Origin: Spirochaetaceae bacterium
Lineage (GTDB): Bacteria > Spirochaetota > Spirochaetia > DSM-27196 > SKKC01
Length of the DNA: 40,542 bases
Reading direction: 5' to 3'
Assembly (NCBI GenBank): GCA_007694005.1
Contig: RECN01000049.1
Span: 1 to 40,542, forward strand
Shown in pieces: positions 24,424 to 31,275 of the stretch; position 1 is the stretch's first letter; each line of letters begins with the position of its first letter. A program made the position numbers and the translations under genes. The notes beneath the pieces are model-generated. The model made no database searches. It saw nothing but the letters and a program-made list of their open reading frames with translations, and had not been told where the DNA came from.

Positions 24424-25896
24424 CTAATACTCCGGCTCGTCTTCCGGCACAGGAAGCGACGGTAGATATTTTGCCAGTATCGATCGGAGTGCTTTCCTGT
24501 TCCGGTAGAGGTCGGGCCGGGAAGGGTCCGGAAAGCATACCGGGCGGAGTTCCCGCAACAGTTCCGGCAGGTCAAGACGGTGTTCATCATCCCTGCTAAT
24601 CTGCAGAATTTTCTGATGCGATGTCGGCTTTGCCTGTTCTCCCCCGGCCAGCAGAGCTTCGTGTATCCGCTCGCCGCGTCTCATACCGATGTACTCGATA
24701 TCGATTTCCTCGTAGGCCTTGAACCCGTGAATTGCGATCAGCTGTTCGGCGAGTTCGCGGATTTTGACAGGCTCACCCATGTCGAGAAGATACAGCCCGC
24801 CGGGCACGCCGACTCCTCCTGTTTTCAGCACAAGACTTGCGGCTTCCGGTATCGTCATGTAGAAGCGGGTTGTTTCCGGGTGGGTTACCGTGACTGGCCC
24901 CCCCTTGCGTATCTGTTTCTGGAACAGGGGGACAATGCTTCCGCGGGCTGAAAGCACATTCCCGAAGCGGACTGCCATGTAGGTGTGGCCGTTTTCGGTT
25001 GCCGAAAGGACGATCTCCTCGGCTATACGTTTGGATGCCCCGTATACACTGACCGGTTCGACGACTTTATCGGTGGAAATGAAAACCACACGTTCGACCC
25101 CGGCGGCGGATGCGGCGTCAATCAGATTTTTGGTCCCGAACACGTTGTTTCGTATCGTTTCCACCGGATTCGCCTCTCCGAGAGGCACATGCTTGTAGGC
25201 CGCCGTGTGAAGCACCACATCTGCCTGCAGTCGCTTCAGGATGAAGTGCATATAGTCTCGATCCTGAATCTCGCCTATGACAGGAACGATAGAGGCGCGT
25301 TCACCGACGCCTTCTTCCTGCAGCAGCCTCAGCTCGCGATCTATTTCGTAAATCGCGTTCTCTCCGTGGCCAAAGAGATACAGGCGTTGCGCTCCTCCGC
25401 TGAGAAGCTGTCGACACAGTTCGCTTCCTATGCTTCCGCCCGCACCGGTCACGACGACCCGCTTCCCGCGCAGGTACTGCATGCTCGCTCGCAGGTCTAT
25501 ATGGACGGGTGTACGTCCCAGCAGATCCTGAGGGTCGACTTCACGGGTCTGTATCATGTGTGCCTGGCCATCTACGATCTGTGACAGACTCGGCAGTATG
25601 CGTATGCGGGCAAAGTTCGCCTGCTCAAGCAGCGCGTAAATCTTCTGCACTCTGTCGGGGCCGGCGGAAGGCAGCGCGATCAGCGCCTCATCGGTCGGCT
25701 GTTTGTCGAGCAGGGTTACAACCGCTTCGATGGGACCGAGAACCGGGATGTCCTCTATGCGCGTGCCGATCTTGTCGGCATCGTCGTCGAGAAACGCGAC
25801 GACTTCGCCGAGGACTTCCTTGTGTTTGAGCTCGAGGGCGAGGGAGACACCGGCAAACCCGGCACCGATAATATAGACACGTGGTGTGCGCTTCAT
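24424..25896 (-). CDS. CapD-like nucleotide-sugar 4,6-dehydratase without membrane domain
   Basis: Member of the FlaA1/WbpM/PglF/CapD group, which converts UDP-GlcNAc-type sugars to 4-keto-6-deoxy intermediates. The 490-residue protein has two Rossmann parts: an N-terminal CoA-binding-like fold (VYIIGAGFAGVSLALEL, 1-130) and the SDR domain (VVVTGAGGSIGSEL, about 147-160). The active site shows STDK (Thr275-Asp276-Lys277) and YGASKR (Tyr285, Lys289). Membrane-bound WbpM/PglF enzymes usually have Met in place of this Tyr, while short soluble FlaA1-type enzymes keep Tyr. The four N-terminal transmembrane helices typical of the long forms are missing, so the protein should be soluble. The ATG overlaps the loaP stop by four bases. 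Confidence 0.92.
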   Translation of the reverse strand: MKRTPRVYIIGAGFAGVSLALELKHKEVLGEVVAFLDDDADKIGTRIEDIPVLGPIEAVVTLLDKQPTDEALIALPSAGPDRVQKIYALLEQANFARIRILPSLSQIVDGQAHMIQTREVDPQDLLGRTPVHIDLRASMQYLRGKRVVVTGAGGSIGSELCRQLLSGGAQRLYLFGHGENAIYEIDRELRLLQEEGVGERASIVPVIGEIQDRDYMHFILKRLQADVVLHTAAYKHVPLGEANPVETIRNNVFGTKNLIDAASAAGVERVVFISTDKVVEPVSVYGASKRIAEEIVLSATENGHTYMAVRFGNVLSARGSIVPLFQKQIRKGGPVTVTHPETTRFYMTIPEAASLVLKTGGVGVPGGLYLLDMGEPVKIRELAEQLIAIHGFKAYEEIDIEYIGMRRGERIHEALLAGGEQAKPTSHQKILQISRDDEHRLDLPELLRELRPVCFPDPSRPDLYRNRKALRSILAKYLPSLPVPEDEPEY

Positions 25897-26432
25897 GAAC
25901 CTTCCGTCTTCGCAGCGTTTTTAACCGATTCCAGTACGTCGAATCCGAAGTCGACCGTGAAACTAGCATTGTACAGATCAAGCTGAACCTTTGCACGTCC
26001 TTTGCGACGATTCACCTTGATGATCCGACCTTCAAGACCTTCAAGCGGCCCTTCCACGACGACAATTCGCTGATTCGCATCAAACTTCACTTTTGATTTC
26101 CGGACGATCTCTCCGTACCCCATAAAGTGCCTGATCAGCGCCAGATCGTCACCAGACAGGGGGCGGGGGCTGGCCGTCGTGTCGAGAATGCGAATGAAGC
26201 CGTCCGCCCTTCGTACGGTGGCTCGTATTGCTTCGTTGAGATCGGCAGTCTGCAGAAACACGTAACCCGGGAATACCGGTGCCAGACTCTGTATCCGTTT
26301 ACCGGCACGACGGATGGTGAGTTCCCGGCGGGGCCTGAACAGTGTAGCGCCGTGACTCGAAAGATCCTCCTGTATCAGTGCGGTGAACTTTGCTTCCGAA
26401 CCGGTACGAAGCTGCAGCACGTATACATTCAT
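25893..26432 (-). CDS. loaP: LoaP-type NusG paralogue (operon-specific antiterminator)
   Basis: A 179-residue NusG-family protein with an NGN domain (about 1-105; starts MNVYVLQLRTGSEAKF, then LFRPRRELTIRRAGK and FPGYVFLQ) and a C-terminal KOW domain (GPLEGLEGRIIKVNRRKGRAKVQL, about 128-155). The RRKGRAKV block and the PRRELxIRR block are those I associate with LoaP rather than with housekeeping NusG or RfaH. LoaP proteins load on RNA polymerase and let it read through terminators in long biosynthetic operons, often for polysaccharides or small molecules. Here it is the first gene of a 16 kb codirectional run and overlaps the next gene by ATGA. No Shine-Dalgarno is visible before its ATG. The exact subfamily would need a tree to confirm. 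Confidence 0.82.
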   Translation of the reverse strand: MNVYVLQLRTGSEAKFTALIQEDLSSHGATLFRPRRELTIRRAGKRIQSLAPVFPGYVFLQTADLNEAIRATVRRADGFIRILDTTASPRPLSGDDLALIRHFMGYGEIVRKSKVKFDANQRIVVVEGPLEGLEGRIIKVNRRKGRAKVQLDLYNASFTVDFGFDVLESVKNAAKTEGS

Positions 26433-26451
26433 AGGTCTGCGACGCTATCAC

Positions 26452-26480
26452 GGAGCCCGGCTCCCATTCAATAAAGCCGG
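26452..26480 (-). promoter_or_regulatory. Overlapping, mutually exclusive hairpins in the loaP leader
   Basis: About 20-50 bases upstream of the loaP ATG, the minus strand can form CCGGCT-N12-AGCCGG (26457-26480), or alternatively a shorter hairpin within the 13-base near-palindrome GGAGCCGGGCTCC (26452-26464). They share bases, so only one can form. LoaP and related factors act through leader RNA hairpins, so this is a candidate recognition or attenuation element; that role is inference. Confidence 0.45.
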
Positions 26481-26516
26481 TGTTTCTGCCGACAAATGAA
26501 TCCAGAGGAGTATGGG

Positions 26517-27011
26517 ATGACTATATCCAGACGCGCATTCCGATTCGCGTTGAGTGTTCTACTTGCCGTGACTGCATCAGCCCCGCTTGTGGCCGATACA
26601 GTCCTTGTACACGTCCACGGGAATACCCGTGAACTCACCCGGCAGGCGTCCGTTTCGCAGATTACCCGTGCGTTTGAAGACGGTCTCATGATCCCTCTCT
26701 TTGAGCGGGGACATATTGTTTTTAATCTGATGGATGATGGTGAACCGCTCGACGTCGATACTGCTCGGTCCGTCGGTGCCGCCGAAGGTGTCGATTGGGT
26801 TGTTCTGGTCGAAATACATCTTGTTTCTGCCAACGGCTCAGCAGACGTCGACTCCGCCCGCTATTCCTTTGTCCGCGTAGCTGCCGGTGAGGATACCGTA
26901 AACGGGTCGTTCACCGCCGGTGAGTTCGACCGGCGTCGTGGGGAGAGCCTGGTGGCTGCCGTTGAACGAGTAGGGCGAAACCTCGCGGACAGCTTCCTCG
27001 ATGAGATGTAA
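26517..27011 (+). CDS. Small secreted protein of unknown function
   Basis: A 164-residue protein from ATG 26517, supported by GAGGAG six bases upstream; an earlier in-frame ATG at 26496 would place the Shine-Dalgarno inside the gene. A signal peptide is clear: basic TISRRAFR, a hydrophobic core, and likely cleavage after PLVA at about residue 27. The mature part has an alternating pattern with VDWVVLVEIHLVS in the middle and a helical, charged C terminus ending in Met. No family is recognised. It is 10 bases from the SPOR-domain gene on the same strand, so both probably act in the periplasm. A weak likeness to small envelope lipoprotein-like folds can be imagined, but nothing is specific enough to name. 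Confidence 0.8.
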   Translation: MTISRRAFRFALSVLLAVTASAPLVADTVLVHVHGNTRELTRQASVSQITRAFEDGLMIPLFERGHIVFNLMDDGEPLDVDTARSVGAAEGVDWVVLVEIHLVSANGSADVDSARYSFVRVAAGEDTVNGSFTAGEFDRRRGESLVAAVERVGRNLADSFLDEM

Positions 27012-27021
27012 GGGAGGAGAA

Positions 27022-28746
27022 ATGCCCATGCGACAGCGAAAACTGGTAAAAGAAACCCGATCGCGGTGCGTTTTTTTCATTGCTGCGCTCGTGCTCTTTT
27101 TACTATCGACGCCGGTATTCTCCGACTACGCATGGGAAGGCATTGCCGCTCGCGGTGCCGCTGCCCTGTTTCCGGATGAAGGTCTGTTTGTCGCCTCTAA
27201 CGTCGTGCCCAGGAATAGCGTCGTTGAAGTGACGAGTCTCGATACCGGTCGAAGCGTACGCGTTATCGTGACGCGGCGTGCTTCCGAACCGGGTCTGCTG
27301 GCGCTCTTGAGCCCCGACGCATTTGATGTACTCGGTGTCTCGGCGGATGAAGACCTGACACGGGTGCTGCTCTCGCCGGTTTCTGTTCCCGGTCTCGCGA
27401 GCGCCGATCGGGATGAGAGCCTTCGCGTTCCCGACGGGGCAGATCGTGTGTCGACCCCCGGCCCGATCAGCAGGCCAGAGCGCATTGTGATACCGGCTCC
27501 CGAACCTGAGCCTGAGCCGGCCCCAACGGAAGAACCCGAACCCGAACCTGAAACGGCTCCCGAACCTGAGCCCGCAGTCGAAGTTGTCGACGCACTCCCC
27601 CGCAGCACTCCGCGCGAGGATCCTGCAGCACCCGACGACGTCGATCTTCCGGTCGAGTTACCGGAACCGGATCAGAGTCTGAGTCTGCCGGTGCCGCCGG
27701 CTGAGCCATCGTTTGTTCTTGCCGAGCTTCCCGAGCCGGACTTGCGACTCGTCGACCCGTCTCCCGATACTCCGGCACCCGAGGAGTTTGTGGCACCGGA
27801 TGCCTTTGTGGATGAGATCGGCATAGACCAAGTGAACCGACTTGCCCGCGTGATCGAACGGGCGGAATCTCTCAGGAATCGTGATCCCGACAGACTGTCT
27901 GTCGCGCCGTTCGGAGAACGCGGCCCTGACGACGTCGCCAGACTGCTGCCCGACCGCGAATCCCCTCCGGTGTTTATCGCCGATGAACCGATTGTGCCGA
28001 TAGACGAAGAACCCGTCATAACCGAGCCTGATGAGGCAGACGCATCATTTCCGCGCATTGCGGCTGCCGATGATCATACGACGGAGGCGACTGACACTCC
28101 TGAAACACCGGCCTTCGCGGAGGCGGGTGTCGAGCGGGTGCAACCCACAGAGATCCCCCCCGTGGTCATCGCTGACGAACCGGCTGAGCCACGCTTCGTG
28201 CTTGACGATCTGCTCGACGACCGACCCCTGCCACCCGAAGAACCTGAACCCGACACCGCGGTGGTGGCCGAACCACCCGAACCACAGCCACACGAGGAAA
28301 GCCCGGCTGAGATCGCTGTAGACGTAATCGTAGAAATGGAACCGGCAGAACCGAGACCCGCTGAACCGGGCCCGGCTGAGCGCGATGCGGCGGCGATTGC
28401 CGAAGCCGAAGCAGAAGCAGCTGAAGTCGAGGAAACGCCGCCGGCTGTAGTCGCGCCGGTTGAAGCTCCTGAAGTGGTCAGTGACCTTCCGCTCGTCGAA
28501 ACGCTTGAGCCCGGTTCGTTCTATCTGCAGATCGGAGCCTGGTCCCGGATCGAATCGGTTGAGGCGGTAACACGCGACCTGAGTGACGTGTATCCTCTCG
28601 TCATAACAAGAGTTGAAACCGAGGAACGGACGCTGTATCGTGTCTTTGTCGGACCACTTGGCGCAGACGAACGGGGCCTGGCCCTGTTCAACATCAGAAC
28701 CCTCGGGTTCCGGGATGCGTTTGTCCGACGTGGAGGCGAATCATAG
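27022..28746 (+). CDS. Exported RlpA-like/SPOR protein with long Pro/Glu-rich linker
   Basis: A 574-residue envelope protein. An N-terminal hydrophobic signal segment (about 17-34) ends near VFSDYA. Residues about 52-108 resemble the RlpA double-psi beta-barrel (VEVTSLDTGRSVRVIV, then a SPDAFDVLGV block as in IDLSxxAAxxLG). The catalytic His and Asp of RlpA glycosylases appear replaced by Ser59 and Arg85, so it is probably inactive. About 380 residues of Pro/Glu/Asp/Ala-rich linker follow, with EPEPEP-type repeats. A C-terminal SPOR domain (about 498-574; FYLQIGAWS, RVFVGPL) should bind denuded peptidoglycan at septa. ATG 27022 is preferred, with GGAGG four bases upstream; ATG 27028 is an alternative. 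Its TAG stop overlaps the ligA start. Confidence 0.85.
   Translation: MPMRQRKLVKETRSRCVFFIAALVLFLLSTPVFSDYAWEGIAARGAAALFPDEGLFVASNVVPRNSVVEVTSLDTGRSVRVIVTRRASEPGLLALLSPDAFDVLGVSADEDLTRVLLSPVSVPGLASADRDESLRVPDGADRVSTPGPISRPERIVIPAPEPEPEPAPTEEPEPEPETAPEPEPAVEVVDALPRSTPREDPAAPDDVDLPVELPEPDQSLSLPVPPAEPSFVLAELPEPDLRLVDPSPDTPAPEEFVAPDAFVDEIGIDQVNRLARVIERAESLRNRDPDRLSVAPFGERGPDDVARLLPDRESPPVFIADEPIVPIDEEPVITEPDEADASFPRIAAADDHTTEATDTPETPAFAEAGVERVQPTEIPPVVIADEPAEPRFVLDDLLDDRPLPPEEPEPDTAVVAEPPEPQPHEESPAEIAVDVIVEMEPAEPRPAEPGPAERDAAAIAEAEAEAAEVEETPPAVVAPVEAPEVVSDLPLVETLEPGSFYLQIGAWSRIESVEAVTRDLSDVYPLVITRVETEERTLYRVFVGPLGADERGLALFNIRTLGFRDAFVRRGGES
28732..28745 (+). promoter_or_regulatory. Shine-Dalgarno and non-canonical ATA start of ligA
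   Basis: GGAGG at 28732-28736 lies six bases before ATA at 28743-28745, in the ligA frame. No ATG, GTG or TTG exists in that frame between the last upstream stop (28614-28616) and GTG 28968, which is inside conserved LigA sequence. ATA overlaps the TAG stop of the previous gene by two bases. Confidence 0.6.
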
Positions 28747-30827
28747 ATCCGAAACAGGAAGCTCGTGAACTCCGCGAGCAGATACGAAAACACGAATACC
28801 TTTACTTTGTAGCAGGCCGTCCAGAACTCAGTGATACCGAGTTCGACGGCCTGTTTCGCAGGCTCGAAGCGCTTGAGGCTGAACACCCGGAACTAAGGAC
28901 GGCCGATTCGCCCAGTTTACGCGTCGGGTCTGATCTGTCCGGGGATTTCCCGGAGGCTGCACATACGGTGCCGGTACTGAGTCTGGACAAGGCGTACAGC
29001 CACGAAGAACTCTCGACCTGGGTGCGGCGCACGTCCGACAAGCTCGGGCATGCCCCCGTTTTCGTCGTGGAAGAGAAACTCGACGGGGTCAGCATCGTGC
29101 TGTACTACGAGCAGGGGGTTCTGGCGCGGGCCGTGACCCGGGGGAACGGCTCTATGGGTAACGATGTGACCGGCAACGTGAGGACCATACGGGATGTTCC
29201 TTTGCGTCTGCAGGATGATGTCGACATAGCGGTCCGGGGCGAGATACTGCTGCCACTGGTGGCATTTCGCCGTTTGAACGAAGACATGGAGACGCCCTAC
29301 GCGAACCCGAGAAACCTGGCGGCGGGTACGCTGCGAAGAGTGAAGTCCCGGGAGACGGCCGGGGTCCCGCTACGGTTTTTCGCCTATGAGGGTTTTCTCA
29401 CCGACGTGCCGGCCGGAAGGTCCGTGTCGACGCATCGCGATATGCTCCTGCGTCTTGCGCGCCTCGGGTTTCGGGTCAATCCGCACATGGGTCTGTTCTC
29501 CGAACAGGACGTGAGTAATCCTTTCCCGGACGACGCGGCGCAACTGCCGGCGTTCTCGCAGGTTCAGACAGGCACGCTTGCCGATCTTGAGGACGCGATT
29601 GCTCAGTGGACCGCAGACCGGGAGAGCCGGGAATACGAGATCGACGGCCTTGTCGTGAAGCTCGACGACCTTTCGCTGCGCGACGAGCTCGGCTATACGG
29701 GACACCACCCCCGGTGGGCAATCGCCTACAAGTTTGAGTCGCCGGTCTCGGTCACGAAGGTTCGCTCAATAGACGTGCAGGTGGGGCGCACCGGTCGTAT
29801 TACCCCCGTCGCCCGGGTCGAGCCGGTCGGCATAGGCGGGACGACGGTCAGTAACGTGACGCTTCACAACCAGGCGTATATCGAAGCGCTTGAGCTTCAC
29901 GTGGGCGATACGGTGGAAGTCAGCAGGCGGGGTGATGTGATTCCCGCGGTCGAGCGGGTAATTGAGCCGAATCCCGAGGCACATCCCTACGCATTCCCGA
30001 CCCGGTGTCCGACCTGTGATTCCGTGCTCGAAGAACGGGGTGCGCATCATTTCTGTCCGAACTTCCGATGTCCCGATCGAATGCGCGGACAGCTCCACTT
30101 CTTCGTGGCGAGTGCGCAGATGGACATACAACACCTTGGATCGGAAACCCTGAATCTGCTTCTCGCCGAGGGTATCGTTGAGGAAATTCCCGACCTGTTC
30201 TGTCTCGACTATGAACGTATAGCCGGGTTACCGGGCTTTGGAGCGCGAAAGATCGAACTGCTGAAAGGGTCAATTGAGCACGCGACGAGCCGCCCCTACC
30301 GCACGGTTCTGGCGTCGCTCGGCATCCCCGATCTGGGTCCGAAATTCGTCGAACTCGTCTGCGACGCCGGGTATCGCAGCATCGATGACCTGCTGCAGCT
30401 CGTGGATGAGGGACGTGTCGAGAGTCTGATCGCTATCGACGGTATAGGCGAAAAGACCGCTGCCCGGGTTGCAGAAGAACTTGCACGCCCGTCGGTACGC
30501 TCCGTCATACAGCGCCTGCGGGAAGCGGGTCTTCAGTTTTCCGAGGAACACGCACCGGAAAAGGCCGAGTCGGTGGAAGCGCAGATATTCGCAGGCGAAT
30601 CCTGGTGCATTACCGGCAGCTTCGAGAACTTTCAGCCACGAAGTCTCGCCGCGGAGGAAATCAAGTCACGCGGCGGCACGGTTGTGTCGGACGTTTCGGG
30701 AAAGACGACACATCTTCTTGCCGGTGCGAATGCGGGTAGCAAGCGTGACAAAGCCGAAAAACGTGGTGTAGAAATCGTCGATGAACAGGAGTTCCTCAGA
30801 CGGATCGCCGCGACAGACGACGTTTAA
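28743..30827 (+). CDS. ligA: NAD-dependent DNA ligase, apparently initiated at ATA
   Basis: Seals nicks in DNA during replication and repair using NAD+. From ATA 28743 it encodes 694 residues, a normal LigA length. Domain Ia (about 5-75) is present: HEYLYFVAGRPELSDTEFD. The adenylation domain has the nucleophile in EEKLDG (Lys112) and TRGNG where most enzymes have TRGDG. The OB region is followed by a zinc finger (CPTC...FCPNFRCP), four helix-hairpin-helix repeats, and a C-terminal BRCT domain (SWCITGSFENF onward). A GTG at 28968 would remove domain Ia and is rejected as the start. Two domain Ia residues important for NAD use in E. coli (His23, Tyr35) align with Phe22 and Phe34. The gene is coupled to the SPOR-protein gene upstream and shares a TTAA with the fabZ stop downstream. 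Confidence 0.9.
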   Translation: MDPKQEARELREQIRKHEYLYFVAGRPELSDTEFDGLFRRLEALEAEHPELRTADSPSLRVGSDLSGDFPEAAHTVPVLSLDKAYSHEELSTWVRRTSDKLGHAPVFVVEEKLDGVSIVLYYEQGVLARAVTRGNGSMGNDVTGNVRTIRDVPLRLQDDVDIAVRGEILLPLVAFRRLNEDMETPYANPRNLAAGTLRRVKSRETAGVPLRFFAYEGFLTDVPAGRSVSTHRDMLLRLARLGFRVNPHMGLFSEQDVSNPFPDDAAQLPAFSQVQTGTLADLEDAIAQWTADRESREYEIDGLVVKLDDLSLRDELGYTGHHPRWAIAYKFESPVSVTKVRSIDVQVGRTGRITPVARVEPVGIGGTTVSNVTLHNQAYIEALELHVGDTVEVSRRGDVIPAVERVIEPNPEAHPYAFPTRCPTCDSVLEERGAHHFCPNFRCPDRMRGQLHFFVASAQMDIQHLGSETLNLLLAEGIVEEIPDLFCLDYERIAGLPGFGARKIELLKGSIEHATSRPYRTVLASLGIPDLGPKFVELVCDAGYRSIDDLLQLVDEGRVESLIAIDGIGEKTAARVAEELARPSVRSVIQRLREAGLQFSEEHAPEKAESVEAQIFAGESWCITGSFENFQPRSLAAEEIKSRGGTVVSDVSGKTTHLLAGANAGSKRDKAEKRGVEIVDEQEFLRRIAATDDV

Positions 30828-31255
30828 TCGGGTAAGGCCGAGGCGTCGGAGACGATACACATCCACTGTGCCTCGGCTGCAATCTCGTCACCCACATACA
30901 CAATACCGGACTGTTTGAGCATGCGACTGCTGGCGCGCAGATTGCGAACCTCGATACGGACCGTATCGCCGGGGCGAACCTGACGCCTGAACTTCGCTTT
31001 TTCTATCGTTGCAAGAAAGAACAGCTTGTCATCGCCTATGATTCCGGTTTTCCTGACACCGGCTCCGCCGACCTGGGCCATCGTTTCTACGAGAACCACA
31101 CCGGGAACGACGGGATAGCCGGGAAAATGGCCCTGAAAGAACTGCTCGGACTCGAAGGTTCGAACGCCAACGATCGTATCCTCATCTGCCTGGCTGATTT
31201 CATCCACGAACAGGAAGGGATCACGGTGAGGGAGAAGACTCTTTATTTCGCTCAT
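30824..31255 (-). CDS. fabZ: 3-hydroxyacyl-[acyl-carrier-protein] dehydratase FabZ
   Basis: Dehydrates 3-hydroxyacyl-ACP in each cycle of fatty acid elongation in the cytoplasm. The 143-residue hot-dog-fold protein has IKSLLPHRDPFLFVDEI at the N terminus. The catalytic His is in GHFPGYPVVPG and the catalytic Glu in VLVETMAQ. KAKFRRQVRPGD is typical of the second half. ATG 31255 is chosen since family similarity begins there; an upstream in-frame extension to 31300 would run into the ccdA gene. It is the last gene of thioredoxin-ccdA-fabZ, 20 bases after ccdA. The stop shares the palindromic TTAA with the ligA stop. Confidence 0.95.
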   Translation of the reverse strand: MSEIKSLLPHRDPFLFVDEISQADEDTIVGVRTFESEQFFQGHFPGYPVVPGVVLVETMAQVGGAGVRKTGIIGDDKLFFLATIEKAKFRRQVRPGDTVRIEVRNLRASSRMLKQSGIVYVGDEIAAEAQWMCIVSDASALPD

Positions 31256-31275
31256 GAGCCGGATTGTACACGAGC

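Noticed and set aside
24414-24590. N-terminal extension of the DegT aminotransferase
   Set aside because: It overlaps the CapD-like gene and shows no family similarity; ATG 24413 has a good ribosome-binding site.
27480-28480. Acidic/Pro-rich repeats as DNA-level tandem repeats
   Set aside because: The repeats are degenerate at the base level; the pattern reflects Pro-Glu codon bias in a linker.
28968-28970. GTG as the start of ligA
   Set aside because: It would remove domain Ia, which is encoded intact just upstream and is needed for NAD+ use.
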